Source: Owenia fusiformis (lineage: Eukaryota; Annelida; Polychaeta; Sabellida; Oweniidae). Taken from it: DNA of 64,000 bases. The position numbers and the translations under genes were made by a program. Each line of letters starts with the position of its first letter. Within the stretch, counting starts at the first letter, position 1. The stretch spans positions 1,922,001 through 1,986,000 of the forward strand of contig CAIIXF020000006.1 of NCBI GenBank assembly GCA_903813345.2, given 5' to 3'. The notes under the pieces were generated by a model, which was not told the origin of the DNA, made no database searches, and saw nothing but the letters and a program-made list of their open reading frames with translations. Shown piece by piece: positions 11,891-25,240 of this stretch.

Positions 11891-12646
11891 TAATATAGTT
11901 TGTCTTAAAATGTTCCAATACATGTTCATAAATACCACTGTTCCACAATTGGTTACTTTGACGTGCCAACAGCCAAATGATAATCCGCAACTTGACTTAT
12001 AAGTAGGTTTAAATCAAGAAAATAAAAAACTCGTAACCAGGAAGTTCATCCATTTTGTTACTTACACGTTACATCAAAGTAAACAGTGGTGGAACAGTGA
12101 ATACATAAGGGGTAAACATTTATTTGAAAAATTACTATTAGATTTTAAAAATGTTATAATACATGTCTAGTACATTTCCACTTAATATGCTCAAATCATT
12201 GAGTCATGGTAGTTGATCTTCTTAGTTGATGGTATTTATACAGTGAAACCTGTCCTATGGAACATCACCTCTCTCTCTGTTCACAGGTTTTATTGTACAT
12301 TAAATTCCATCAAATTATGTATAAATGTATATATTTTTGTGATAGTTCAGTGATACAGTCAAATAACAATGAAGTAATATGCCATGAATATTTCAATTTT
12401 ACATGAATAGCAAGCTACAATACAGACTGTACAATATCAATAAAGGTGCAGAAAGTGTAAAAGAAGTAAACAGTCAGACTATCTATCTAGTTCTACAATC
12501 TATAATTGTTATAATTATTGTTGCTTTGTTAGCATGCAGGGTGAGGGTGAGGGTGTAGGTACTAAAACAGGATAAGCACACCAGGCAGGCAGACAGTTAG
12601 TTTATAGTGGTAGTTGGTAAAGGTCTAAGGTGTAGATGATGAGTAG
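11891..12646. other. Non-coding stretch; possible 3'UTR of a minus-strand gene
   Basis: No coding exon is recognised. Near 12240 the text CAGTGAAACCTGT...GGAACATCACC looks like a decayed transposon end. An AATAAA on the minus strand near 12125 would suit the orphan minus-strand exon at 12647-12694. Confidence 0.3.
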
Positions 12647-12694
12647 TTAAAGCTTGGTGAGGTTGAAGAAGAAAGCATAGCAAAACACCATCAC
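12647..12694 (-). CDS. Possible orphan 3'-terminal exon
   Basis: On the minus strand a CTTCCAG acceptor is followed by an open hydrophobic stretch, VMVFCYAFFFNLTKL, and a TAA. It resembles the last exon of a membrane protein, but no upstream exon was recognised on the minus strand up to 25 kb, so this may be chance. Confidence 0.2.
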   Translation of the reverse strand: MMVFCYAFFFNLTKL

Positions 12695-12803
12695 CTGGAA
12701 GTAGAGTAAAATATACAAGTTAAAACGTGCAATTATTATGGAGATTATAGCATTTTGCTTATTATCAATTATCAAATTAAAGACAAATACAGTACATATT
12801 TTA

Positions 12804-13110
12804 ATAGAATCAAAACACCCTGTAACATAGTATTTCCTGAAATAAATAATGTAACTTTATTAAAACAACCATGGTGATACTACCACACATTTCATGTAAA
12901 TATACACTTCATAAGAACAAGACCTATTTTTGTAATTGAATTTGAAGAAAAATGCATTACATGTTTAATACATGTGTGATTGTACAGATATAGAAATAGA
13001 TTTGAAACACCCTGTAACACAGTATTTCCTGAAATAAAATATATAACTTTATTGAAATAGAATTGAAACACCCTGTAACATAGTATTTCCTGAAATAAAA
13101 ATATTAAACA
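12804..13110. repeat. Three copies of a 60-70 bp repeat
   Basis: The motif AAACACCCTGTAACATAGTA followed by TTTCCTGAAATAAA occurs near 12808, 13001 and 13066. No gene is seen around it. Confidence 0.7.
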
Positions 13111-13243
13111 AACATGATGTTACTTTATATAAAAAACCATAACCTATTTAATTATCCTATTTATACTTCAATGAAAAGTCAAATCTTGGTTAAAAGCTAG
13201 ATTTGTCAGTCTTGCCAGCAAAATTAAATCTACTACTGATCTA

Positions 13244-13505
13244 AAGTAGTCCAGTCCTGGCAACAGGACTAGAGTAGTCCAGTCCTGGCAGCAGGACTAG
13301 AGTAGTCCAGTCCTGGCAGCAGGACTAGAGTAGTCCAGTCCTGGCAGCAGGACTAGAGTAGTCCAGTCCTGGCAGCAGGACTAGAGTAGTCCAGTCCTGG
13401 CAGCAGGACTAGAGTAGTCAAGTCCTGGCAGCAGGACTAGAGTAGTCCAGTCCTGGCAGCGGGACTAGAGTAGTCCAGTCCTGGCAGCAGGACTAGAGTT
13501 GTCAA
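13244..13505 (+). repeat. 28-bp minisatellite, about nine copies
   Basis: The unit GGACTAGAGTAGTCCAGTCC + TGGCAGCA is tandemly repeated with very few substitutions, suggesting recent homogenisation. Part of the unit (GACTAGAGTAGTC) is nearly palindromic. No ORF of note is present. Confidence 0.9.
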
Positions 13506-14140
13506 GTCACTAATAGTAAAGGGAAATGATTAACATACCCCACTGACTTATCAAGTCCAGCCTAATATAAAAAAAATAAAAAAAATAAAAAAACTGACTA
13601 ACATTGGTCTGGTATTGTCAAATTTCTAAAATACATCATTTTCCAATCCAGTGGCGGATTCCAGATGTAATTGGAAATCTGTTTATTGTTTTTAAAAGAA
13701 AGTCACAACTTACTTAAGTTAAATTAAATAGGGGCTAAGTTAAATTGATTATCTTGACAAGTTAAAGAATTTATTACTTTTTTGATATGGTCAGGGTTGA
13801 AGAATGAAATAATTCATTTTGCAATTGGCAACTGAAATGAAATGCAAGTTGTGAGTAAAATAGGAAGAAATTCAACTTGTATTGTAGTTTAAAAATAATA
13901 ATGCAGTGATCCCCCAGGATTTTAGAAGAATATAGTTATTTTGAACAACATTTTTTAAATGTTGTTATGTATTGGATTGTTAAATTGTTTATATTGTTTT
14001 AAATTTTAAATTGTTTATATGATACAAATTAATTGATAAGTTGGTATATTTTCTTGAATTCTAATTAAAAGAATAGATATGTTTTAAATGTAAAAATATT
14101 ATATAGGACATTAATAAAGCTAGAAATGTAGATATTAAAG
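13506..14140. other. No gene seen
   Basis: AT-rich sequence with A-runs near 13570. No exon, RNA gene or clear repeat was recognised. Confidence 0.5.
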
Positions 14141-14144
14141 AAGC

Positions 14145-15200
14145 ACATGGCAGCCATCTTGAAAAATGGCAGCCTTTATTCGTTATTTTACGATTTTTGC
14201 TATATCTCGAAAAGTAGTGGAGCGATATTGTTCATATTTGGTTGTGAATACTATAAGCATGGCACACTGTCTAATTACACTTTTGGTAGAAGGCGACAAT
14301 TTTGAAAAATGCCAACCATTTTAACGTATTTTACTATAACTCGAAAAGTAGTGAAGCGATTTTATTCATATTTGATATGTGAATACTATAAGCATGGCAC
14401 ACTGTCTACAGTGCTGATATATAATAATTAAGGGTTACGTTTTCAAACTAAACAGAGCTCCAGCTCCTACCAAAATAAATTTGCCTACATACCCCTGAGA
14501 CTCTTATCTGATAGATAGAATGCACAAATAAAACAAAAGTTTTGCTATTATAGGTAAAAAGTTCTCTTGAAATTACGAAGTGATTTTACCTGTTAATTCT
14601 GTTCATGGTCCGCCATTTTTGCGGAAGTTACACTGAAACGCAAACTCCATGAAACGAAACGAAATCACTAGAAAAAACATGGCATACATTGTGCGCATGT
14701 GCAGCAAAGTTTTAACCAATCAGATTATTTGATTATTTTGCGCACATGAATTATTTGCTTCTGAGCACTTACAAGCTTACCACAATAAACAACCCTGGCA
14801 GAGACTACCCTGAACCTACTTCATTTTGGCGAAATTTCAGCTCAAACTCGTGACAAATGAACTTTGCATACGCTGGTGTGAAGCCTTGGAGACACTCATT
14901 TTGGTATATATGATTTATGGTGTATACTTTTCTGCAGTTTGTGTGAGTTTGGGACATTAAATGTTAAAATTCAAGAAATTATGGCAATAAAACGACTAAT
15001 CAATTAATATATATCAGCACTGTAATGACACTTTTGGTAGAAGGCGGCAATTTTGAAAAATGGCTACCATATTAGTGTATTTTCCATAACTGGAAAAGTA
15101 GTGGAGCGATTTTGTTCATATTTGGTATGACACACTGTCTAGTGACATTTTTGGTAGAAAGTGGCCATTTTGGAAAATAGCTGCCATTTTTTGCTATATA
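14145..15200 (+). repeat. Tandem units of about 135 bp, interrupted by a MITE
   Basis: The phrase CGAAAAGTAGTG(G/A)AGCGAT recurs at about 14206 and 14341, and as GGAAAAGTAGTGGAGCGATT near 15093. Each is followed by CACACTGTCTA...CACTTTTGGTAGAA. A decayed unit lies near 22590-22650. The third unit is split by the insertion at 14409-15022. Confidence 0.8.
14409..15022. mobile_element. Tc1-like MITE, 614 bp, TA target duplication
   Basis: The left end is CAGTGCTGATATATA; the right end is its reverse complement (TATATATCAGCACTG region). Both are flanked by TA (14407-14408 and 15023-15024). Flanking text joins to CACTGTCTA-ATGACACTTTTGG, the same as uninterrupted neighbouring units, so the empty site is visible. 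The CAGTGCTG terminus equals the known end of Tc1. No transposase ORF is present. Confidence 0.85.
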
Positions 15201-15250
15201 CTTTGTTTGTAATAATACCAACTTTGGCATTGCTATTGTCTAGTTTTATT

Positions 15251-16595
15251 ATGTCCCCACCACATAGTGTGGGGCCATATTGTCGACCTAGGCGCGTCCG
15301 TCTGTCTGTTTATCTGTCTGTCCATCCGTACGTCTGTCCGTCCGTACGTCCGGCAGTTTTCTCCAAAACAGCTACAGATATATCCTTCAAATTTTCAGGG
15401 ATAACTTATAAGTACTTACAGATGTGGATGAAAAAAACTCGATACCTACTTCTTGTCAGCCATTTTGAAGTCAAATGCTAAAATCCTTGTCTGCAAACTT
15501 TAAGAAAAACGGCTTCACAGTTGCTTTCAAAACTTTTAAAATCTCGTTCAGCTTACTTCATTCTACATCTGGTTAGGTTTTGGACCTGTTATCTCAATCA
15601 TGTCAGCCATTTTGAATGTCTTAAGAAAAGTTAGCGCGCGATTATACTTTGTATCATATTGAATGGTGTTTTTGAGTTTTCATACTTTAACTATTTAGTA
15701 GCTTTATAAATAATTCCAGGTGTACTTTGTTCTAAAAGGCTATGTTATTGTTAACAGTGGTTATATGTGACAATTTTGTAAAAGGAAATCAGCAAAAACT
15801 CATAATCACTTTTTTATTGTCGGCCATTTTGGATTTTTCCGTCCTAAAATCTTGTCTGTAAAGTCTTATCTATGCGTTTTCAGGTGAATCGTTTGGTAGA
15901 TCAATTTCAAATTTTCAGGGATGATTCTTAGTATGAAAATCTAGATCTGATTAGTTTTTTGGCGTTCAGGGTAAATGTCAAGGCAGCCATTTTGGATTTT
16001 CCTTCTTAAAATCTTGTCTGTAAAGTCTTGTCTACGCATTTCCAGGTGAACTGTTTGGTAGATCAATTTCAAATTTTCAGGGATGATTCTTAGTATGGAA
16101 ATCTAAATTGGATTAGTTTTTTGGCATTCTGTGTAAATGTCAAGGCAGCCATTTTGGATTTTCCGTCCTAAAATCTTGTCTGTAAAGTCTTGTCTACGCG
16201 TTTTCAGGTGAACTGTTTGGTAGATCAATTTCAAATTTTCAAGGATGATTCTTAGTATTAAAATCTTGAACTGATTAGTTTTTTGACATTCTGGGTAAAT
16301 GTCAAGGCAGCCATTTTGGATTTTGCATTCCAAAAGCTTGTCTGTAAAGTTTTGTTTATATGTTTTCTGGTTAATTGTTTGATGGATGAATTTCAAAATT
16401 TCAGGGGTGGTTCTTTTATGAAAATCTAGAACTAACTAATTTTTGGGCATTCTGGGTAAATTTCAAGGTGGCCATTTTGGATTTTCCGTCCTCAAATTGT
16501 GTCGGTAAAGTCTTGTCTACTTATTTTCAGGATAACCATTCGGTGGGATCATCCATTGGTGGGGACATTTTGTACACATTTGTGTTCTTGTTTGT
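15251..16595 (+). mobile_element. Non-autonomous element of about 1.3 kb with internal tandem repeats
   Basis: It begins ATGTCCCCACCA (15251-15262) and has the inverse TGGTGGGGACAT at 16557-16568. A (TCTG/TCCG)n tract follows the left end. Inside, a unit of about 162 bp starting CAAGGCAGCCATTTTGGA recurs near 15817, 15978, 16141, 16302 and 16464. About 25 bp past the right motif (TTTTGTACACATTTGTGTTC) is shared with the second copy at 19826, so the true border may lie there. No transposase is present. Confidence 0.7.
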
Positions 16596-16599
16596 GTAT

Positions 16600-19500
16600 T
16601 CTATCTATCAGATAAGATGTCCATGCAGTAAAGCTCTGTTATAAAAATGTGTCATCATGTGTCATCATAAAATGCAAACAAACATTTTAATTATGTGTAA
16701 ATAAGAGAGTATCCTATGTTTAGAACTGAATAACTGCTAACAAGAGAAGTAACCATAATTGGTATGATCGATTAATGATGAGCTAAATGTCTTCAATTGG
16801 TTTTGTTTTGTTTTTCTTTTTTTTGCTGGAGAATTTTACGTAATTTGTTTTTGTTTTCAGTGTTACAGATCAGCAAAAGTTAAGTAATCGTTATTGTTGC
16901 AGTCATATAAATTATTAAATGCATAGTTTTCTGTTATTTAATTCTCAGATGGTCTCTGATATATTTTATAATTTTTGTGAAAATTGTTTTAGTATATCTA
17001 ATGAATTATATATGATGCAGCATCAGGACAGAGTTAGAGGAAGGGAACAGGCAAGTTTTTCATTCATGTTTTTTATCTATTGTTTTATATAAAAGTAGAA
17101 TATGAAGATAAACTGTATATTTGATGTGAGACATTGTTGTCTCAATCTAATCTGGAAAGTGTGACGATTGGCTTGGCTGACAAGCTTCTTCAGGAGACAA
17201 TTTGGTGAAAAAATTCAAACATAGTCAAGTGAAGTAATTAATGAATAATATGTATTCATATATTATTATTAATTTTTTAATAATATAAATTAGATAAGTA
17301 CCATGATATAATATAATACATATATATTGATATATTTACAAAATATTTTTGTTTCTAATATTCAGCTGCTAATATACTAATAATATGGACAAGACAATTC
17401 ATAAAATAAGTTTATAATTGTTTGATGTAAGATAAAAATATATAGAATTACTAAATATCTTCATGTTCTCTTGTCCCAAAAAGCGTTCTAACATTAGCAA
17501 TTCTGCAGCATCGTTAAATTCATAATGCATATCATTAAATAACCTTATCTCAATCTTTGTTTTATTTTCACATCTTATATCCTCATTAATTAGTACACCT
17601 ATGCCAGGTTGTTTTATATAGGTCATCTTTTGCTGCTGGTGAGGTCCCTGGTAATTTCTCTTCCTGATTTTCCTGATTGAATATGTTGATTTTTTGCGTT
17701 TATCGAAAAATTATTTGGTTTAGTCAACTTCCGGTGATGCAATATGTCGGCTGCCGAGTGACGTAAAGTTGAGGAACTTGCATAAATCTGCAGGAGCCTT
17801 GGATTGGCCAAATTCTTTCGGGTTAGACAAGGATAGCTTGATAGATCTTGCGGAGAATCATTCAGGACCTTATTTAGCTGCATTGATCATATTGATTGCT
17901 CTTCCATACTCCAAAGACAATAGATAAGTGCAAACTACCTGGCCTTGACCTGATAATCTGCTACCCTGGATCCAGGCTCCTTATGCCTCCATCACAGGCC
18001 CAGCTTCACTGATAATCCATGAAAATGCATCAAATTGATTAAACCAGTAAAATAGGCTAACATTTGCAGCCTGGGATCAAGCAGGGAATTCAATTGTAAA
18101 GCAGTAGACTTGAGCAAAAGGAATAATATCCAGTAGGTCATTGATCTCATGAGATTCATTTAAATCCTGGAAAACCAGGCACCAAGACTTCATACAGGTG
18201 CAACTTGGTTTGTCTCTTTATTATTAGGTCATTGTACCACCAATGTTATAAGCATGTTAGTGGGTGGGTCTCAGGGAGCTGCATTGAGAAGCAATCAATG
18301 AATCTATATCTGAGTATCCTTATCTTCATTTATTCATCTGCAACCTAGATATTACTGGTTTTGCATTCTTTATATTTAAGCACTGTGGATACAGAATCCA
18401 TATAATTTCTACTTCTTATTACATTGATATTAAAACTTCATGTTCAATTTCAATTGTGATTTATATTTTTTATTTTTAGGTACTGGTGGAAAGAAAACAT
18501 TTTTGAGAAAGTTGCTCTAAAGTATCATTACATTGTCTTCTTTTAGTAAACCTGGAAACAGGTCTGTGGTAATTCCAGTGTTGTCAAGAAACAAGAAAAA
18601 CAAGAAAATTAGAAAGCATGAAATATCAGCATTTCCTGGAGTTATCATTGACCTCTTACCAGATTTACTAAAAGGACACATTGTGAATAATGCTTACCTG
18701 AAAAAGCAAGGAAATACACACAATGCCTTCATACTTTATTTTGTACCAGAAAATTTTGTGTGCAATATAACACTATTTTAAAAAATATATTCATTCCACC
18801 AGAACCTTAAGTCGAGCATTGCACAATACAAAATACATTTTTCTGAAGATGTCCCATGACTTCTGTCCTTCAGTGATAAACAACTCCCTTTTATCATTGG
18901 CAGTCTTAAGGATAAAATGCCCTATGATATTGTATGATACACCTTTTCCATACCAGTATTCTCACTTGGATTTTGCATCAATTCTAAAATGCAAAACTCT
19001 CATTTTTCCCAATTCTGAATATATGGTAGTTTTTCACGATTTTTACACATATTTAAGCACTCATATTATAGGTGTTATTAGGATGGTGCAAGCCATGGTT
19101 GGTTGGTGAGGACATGTGAGCCACAACTAACTAGCCACATCAATTAACTCTATTATTTCCTGAAGAAGCTATTTTTCAAAATCTGTGAGTACAGCGCCTA
19201 CTCTTTTCAGTACTGGAAAGAATATGTAATATGTACACTGTGGTGGCATACACCCACAGGAAATGTGGTGTGACATATCAATATAAATAAGGAACTAACC
19301 AATCAAAGCAATTGCAAAGAAGGTGATAAATCAACTCTAAATTTATTATTATTTTATCCCACCCCTTGTGACCTATTTGTGACTCAATATATATTTAATT
19401 CATAGAAGTACATAAAAACAAAAGTTGTTTTGGATTTAAAATTATCACCCAGCCTTTATTAAGTCTTTGTTGAGTATTATATATTCGATGAATCATCAGC

Positions 19501-19800
19501 TACATTATTAAATAAGTTATTTGCTGTGCGTATTTGATTTTATCAGATATTATACAAACTAACAGTGTTCTAATTGATAGAGCCTGGTAAATATGACAAT
19601 ATTAATTAATAGAGTCAGAAATGCTATTTTCATTAAAGGAATATTCCTTGCCAAACCATCTCTCTCCTTATATGGTAGCTATAACCATATATGCTTGGCA
19701 TGTTTAGCAAAACACGCAAAAATGTTTTGATATGGTCAAATTTGATAACACAGAAATGTGATGCTCAATTCCAGTAAGCTGCCATCTTTTAAAATTTGAC
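16600..19800. other. No supported gene
   Basis: Two overlapping minus-strand open frames at 17399-17883 and one plus frame at 18533-18778 (FSKPGNRSVVIPVLSRNK) look somewhat protein-like, but no family was recognised and no splice chain could be built. The rest is AT-rich non-coding sequence. Confidence 0.4.
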
Positions 19801-19825
19801 ACAGGAAGTGATGTCATCGACTCTC

Positions 19826-20285
19826 AAATGTCAAGGCAGCCATTTTTGATTTTCCGTCTTTAAATCTTGTCTGTAAAGTCTTGTCTACGCGTTTTAGGTG
19901 AACCGTTTGGTAGATCAATTTCAAATTTTCAGGGATGATTCTTAGTGTGAAAATCTACATCTGATTAGTTTTTTGACATCCTGGGTAAATGTCAAGGCAG
20001 CCATTTTGGAGTTTCCATCCTAAAATCTTGTCCGTAAAGTCTTGTTTACATGTTTTCTGGTTAACTGTATGACGGATCAATTAAAAATTTTCAGGGGTGG
20101 TTCTTAGTTTGAAAATCTAGAACTGACTAAATTTTTGGCATTCTGGGTAAATTTTAAGGTGGCCATTTTGGATTTTCCGTCCTTAAGTTGTGTTGGTAAA
20201 GTCTTGTCTACTCATTTTCAGGATAACCATTTGATGGGATCACCCATTGGTGGGGAAATTTTGTACACATTTGTGTTCTTGTTTA
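19826..20285 (+). mobile_element. Partial second copy of the 15251 element
   Basis: It carries two full internal units and the right end (ATTGGTGGGG then TTTTGTACACATTTGTG) in the same orientation as 15251-16595. It lacks the left end with the TCTG tract. Substitutions are scattered, so it is older or independently inserted. Confidence 0.75.
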
Positions 20286-20838
20286 CAAAATGTTTTCAAT
20301 AATTGGTTTAAGAGAAAATCATTGTTGAATTCAGTTCACCATATCGATACCTATCCTTTACTTCCATAAACTGTCAACTAAATTTTAAACAATATCTAGT
20401 ATTGTTCTCAAGGCAAAAGTGAATCTTATATCATTATTTCCCATCTTGTTTTCTTTTGTTATCGCAAATAATGACTGACCATACTTTTCAAACATCTTGA
20501 ACTTGATTTTATGATGTTAACAATGTTTTCATGATTTCATGAAATATTGGAGAATATGGCTCGAAATGATAAAGTTAAAGCAGAAAGCATTGACAGAATA
20601 CATGGTAAAGAGCTATGACACAAGTTATCTTCATTCATGCATTAAGACATATTCGAACATGACTGTATTCACGCCTTCTATAAACTGTAATCAAAGTCAA
20701 TGCTTCAGCTGGGTTATATTCGAGATTAATAACCCAGTTTAATACGTGTAATGTGTGACGTCATAACGGTGGGTCGTAGTAATGGCGGACCATGATGAAT
20801 ATTCGAAACAATTTGGTGAGTTTTCATGTTCGAATCGT

Positions 20839-21007
20839 AATATAGACCTCAGAGCAGGGTTACTAGTTTCGAATAACACGCCGCTGGTCTCGGCACAAAA
20901 GCTTTCGAACCCCTCACTCCCTTCGGTCGTTCGGGGTACAGAAAACGTTTGTGCCGAGACCAGCTGGGTGTTATTCGAAACTAGAAACCCTGCTCTTTGG
21001 TCTATAT
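20839..21007. repeat. Long hairpin, arms of about 65 bp
   Basis: TATAGACCTCAGAGCAGGGT...GGTCTCGGCACAAA is followed after a short loop by its near-perfect reverse complement, ending ACCCTGCTCTTTGGTCTATA in decayed form. A foldback MITE is likely. A CRE-like TGACGTCA lies just upstream (about 20757). Confidence 0.75.
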
Positions 21008-21029
21008 TTCTTAATTGCATATGATGACT

Positions 21030-24000
21030 CCAATAGGCAGTGCGAAGTATTCAAAGATGAAATTAGAGAAGGGAAAAATGTATTGAGGTTAGCTGGAGTT
21101 ATGAGAAGTCTTGACATCCTATAGTTAGGATGGTTCCGATATTATGTCACCACCAAAAAGTGGTGACATATTGTTATTTACTTATGGACTGGACATAAAA
21201 TGCTATAATTACTGCATTACTGAAAAGAAAGACTGCATATTATTAAGTACTATATGATATTTAGATTAAATATAAATTAGTTATAAAATAACCTGACTAA
21301 CAGCTGAAAGAATATGATAAAAAACAGGTAAGAAACACACCTATTTGCATTTATGAATTTTATATACTCCAATGTAGGCCAGTAAATCAATTGTTCTAGC
21401 TATTGTGACATCACACATCTAACAGGGTGACCCAAAGAAAGCAGAATCCTTCAAAGATGAAATAGCTACATATGTAGTCAGCTTCATTTTTCATGTACAG
21501 AAACTTCAATGTGTGGATGACAATGGGAGACCAAATTTGTTATATAATATTCCCTACTTTCCTTGTTATGGTCATTTAAAAAAGGTGCCCACTTTTGAAA
21601 GAAAAGAAAATGAAAGAGTTTTGCGTCCACATCATTTGTTTGAACCTGTCACATTCTTTTAGCTTCTTGTTAAGCTGTAATTTGTGAGTATGTAGGTTGA
21701 GGTCATTGATGGGAAAGTGTCTCAGCTTTAAGACATTTTTACCTCACATGGTGAGCTATTGCAATCAATCTCATGTCTGTCTGTCAACAATTGGCCAGTT
21801 TTAAAACCTCTGTCAAAAGGATTCCCGTTTTAAGTTATTTTTGTTCAACATCAATTTAGAAAACTCCCCTTTGACTCCTGGTTCAAAAGCTCGCCTATTT
21901 TCAAAATGGATGCCATTTTTGTCTCGCAAAATTCACTTTTGGACCATTTGCTTAAAACCTGTATCTTTACTATGTTGAGCATCTAAAGTTGTATGGGTAT
22001 GTAGTAAAATGTCAAAAGGTGGCAAAAATGAAAAATTCTCGTGTTTCAACCGATTTTAGAGCCTGGGACTCAAGAGGTTAATATAGAGAATTCTTTGCCT
22101 TATATGCCCTATTATAGAAAATGCTCTGCCATATATGCCATTTTTTAGAAAATTTTAGGTTATCCCATTAACCATGACCTCTAGCTTGTGACATTATCCA
22201 TATCCACTAGGTTGGGACTTGACCTAGCTCAAAGTGACAGTGCCTAAAACGATCCTAACTATAAACAAGATAAGTTGTTCTAATATGCAATGCTTGAATG
22301 TAGGTTATGTCACAACCAACTATCAATCTTATATGTTCTATTGAGGAATTAAATAGAACAAATATCACCAATTAAACAATTTCCTAAGTAAGATAATGCC
22401 AGAAATTATCACATTTGTAAAGAGTATGTCACTGTGTATAGTAATCTAATATTGATTTTAGAAAATAAAATGCCTTTGTCTTTTAAAAATTGTCATCTTC
22501 ATTCAAAAGTCATAGTGCCTATTTAGAAGCATATTACACTTGCTTATGACAGTTTGGCTAATGAATGATCATGTGTGTTTTTTATAACGATTTTTGTTAT
22601 AACTGAAAAAGTAGTAGAATGATTTTGTAAAAATGCCAGCCATGGCTGCATGATGGGATTTGCTATGCTCTGGTGTTGCTTGTCTTGTGAACTATAATTG
22701 GTATTCTGCAATTAATTAATATTTGGTGTCCAGTATCCTGTAACAATTGTTACACTCTTTTGTAACCATTTGAACTAAGCATACCAGGTGGTGATATTTT
22801 GATATTAATGCGTTGCTACTATACAATCTAATAGTTTTCAACTAAGCTGTTTAGGGTTACTCAGTTCATTAACAACAGTATTAATTTTTATAAATAAATC
22901 TTGTATCCTGGTTTCAAATCTTTCTTATGAGTAGTTAGTACAGGTGTTTGGTCTATATTACGTGGTAGAAATGTTACATCTGTCACATATATTTGTGATT
23001 GTAAAACATGTTGATTTAATAGATTCTCTTATGGTGAATCATGAATTTTACATTCTGTAAATACAAATAAGTTATTGTTATATAAGTTATATAAAGTAGT
23101 CAATTGACAAAATTCTAAGAAATGAATTTTTGAAATTCATGAAACTTGCACTTACAATTAAACATGTTTCATGAATATACTATAGTAATTTAAACCATTA
23201 TATTGTCATCAATTATACTTACATAATCTCTTTACTTGTGGTTTATTTCTGTGGTTTCCTAGTTTCCTTGATATATGAATCTGTTATATTCCAGTTATTA
23301 TTTTAATTGATTAGTGGTGGGAGAAGGTGTCAGAAAGGAAATATTGTAACATATAACACAAAAGAGTCACATATACCAAGTCTCATAATAAAAAAAAGTT
23401 AAGAAAACATAAAATGTTTGTATAATATACAGTATTTTTCTGTTACATACTCTATTTAGTTGTATTTTGAAATTTTAAAATAAAATTTATGATATACACA
23501 TGTATTGATAATGGCAAAACATGAATTTTTTCTTGAAAATCTAAGTTTTTGATTTTCAACCAAAGTAATAAATATTACTGTTTCAAATTTTGATTCTTGC
23601 TTTGAAAAATCCAAAATGACTGCCTAATGTGGGATTTCGCAATATTTGATCACTTGAAAGTATTGCTATATTAATTGAATTCAAGAATATTAATGAATGG
23701 TTCAATTATTGTTTAACCTTTAGACAGTCTCAAATTGACCAGCAACTGACTCACCATAGGGCAGCTTGGGTCACTGTCAATTACTGTTAAATGCATTATT
23801 AAAATAAGTAATGGTACTCTGTCTTCAAATATAAATAAAATAAAAAAATAAATAATAATTAAATCAGAAACATTGATTTGATTGAAGAACACAGTGATGC
23901 AAGTGAACTACCATTGATTATGTTATTTTATTTTTCAAAATATTTAGGCATTTTGGCATTGGCTTGTGCCTTGGTGGTTCCCATATTGTCTTTGTTTTAT

Positions 24001-25240
24001 CATTAAATATGGAGGTTTCCCATTGAGTTTCTCAATGTTAGATGTAGTGACTTGGGTATAGGTGTAAAATGAGTATATATCTGTATCTGAACCACTGAGT
24101 ACTGAATAGATAACGTAAGGTACATTTTGGGAGGAACTCTTTTAGACAGTTTAGCTTGAAAGTTAGTGGGAGAAAGCATCTCATGATTTACCACAAATAT
24201 GTAGCTGGCTACAACTCTGCATACTACACTGGCTATATGTAACTCAAGATCAAAAGAAAATATTTCATTTTTAGATGGCCATTTATGATATGTTGATGAT
24301 TAATGCTTGGAATGTGTTTTAAATTCAGTTTGTTTTGCTGCTTTTGTTGTATGTAAACAACATTTATTTATGGTATTTGATGATGCATCATGGATATATT
24401 CATTCCCACTTTCCCAGGTTTCTATATTTATAGAGGTTACAAATAACATTGACTGAAAGATGAGTAAAAGCTGAAAACTTTTAATAGTTATATACTTGAA
24501 ATAAACGCCAGAAATAATCTACTAACTGAGTTGTAAAGTGTGAGGAATTTTTTTATCAACTTGAAAGTGTTACAATTAAGAAACATTGGTATGAGGTCAA
24601 GGTTCATAGCAACTTAAAACAACCTGTAGTTATTGTGTGTTAATATATTGTAAAAAGTAAACTTTGACGTAGTTAGTAGATGATTATCCCTTGTGAAATA
24701 GTAGAAATAGAGAGGATTGTGGAAGGAATATAATGAAACATGATGTATCAGTTTAAAGATAAATATCTTGCAATTCAAATACTTTCACATTTGGAATATG
24801 CATCTTGGATCAGTGAGTATATTGGATAGTGTTAATACATAGACTGGGATTGACTGTATGTAGAGAATTGACTGTTTTGAAGAGCTGGTGGTGTCAATGT
24901 GGTATGGTAGGAATGTAGGGTCAAGTTGCTCTATGTTGGACCTTCACAGCTTACAATGTAATGTGACTCTCTTATCTCAATGTATTTTATAGAATATCTT
25001 AACTGGAGCAGTTAGCTGTAGAATAAAGTGCTCTCTGGAATATATTCACATAACTCTAAATCTGGACATCTAGGGCTCTACATATTTTCATTCTGCACAG
25101 CCCTTTACTAACATAACACAACTTTTTGGATTCATTTTGGGCCAGGTTTATAATATAAACTGGCTATTTTGTAAACGAAAGTTTGGATAATGATTGTTTT
25201 GCTTAAACAATCTACTTCATAGAAACACACTGGGAGGTCT
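21030..25240. other. Long non-coding stretch upstream of SHOC2
   Basis: No exon chain was recognised. A short palindrome (ATGTCACCACC...GTGGTGACAT, near 21147-21170) resembles the end of the 15251-type element. A decayed 135-bp unit lies near 22590. The rest is AT-rich without clear features. Confidence 0.4.

Noticed and set aside
10890-11893. ORFs of 172 and 92 codons
   Set aside because: They lie in the GTGTTCCACT minisatellite; the repeated peptide reflects DNA periodicity.
13244-13505. CRISPR-like array
   Set aside because: Direct repeats follow each other without unique spacers, and the genome is eukaryotic.
17399-17883. Two overlapping minus-strand ORFs as a broken gene
   Set aside because: No recognised family, no splice signals to join them, and AT-rich flanks; left as unassigned.
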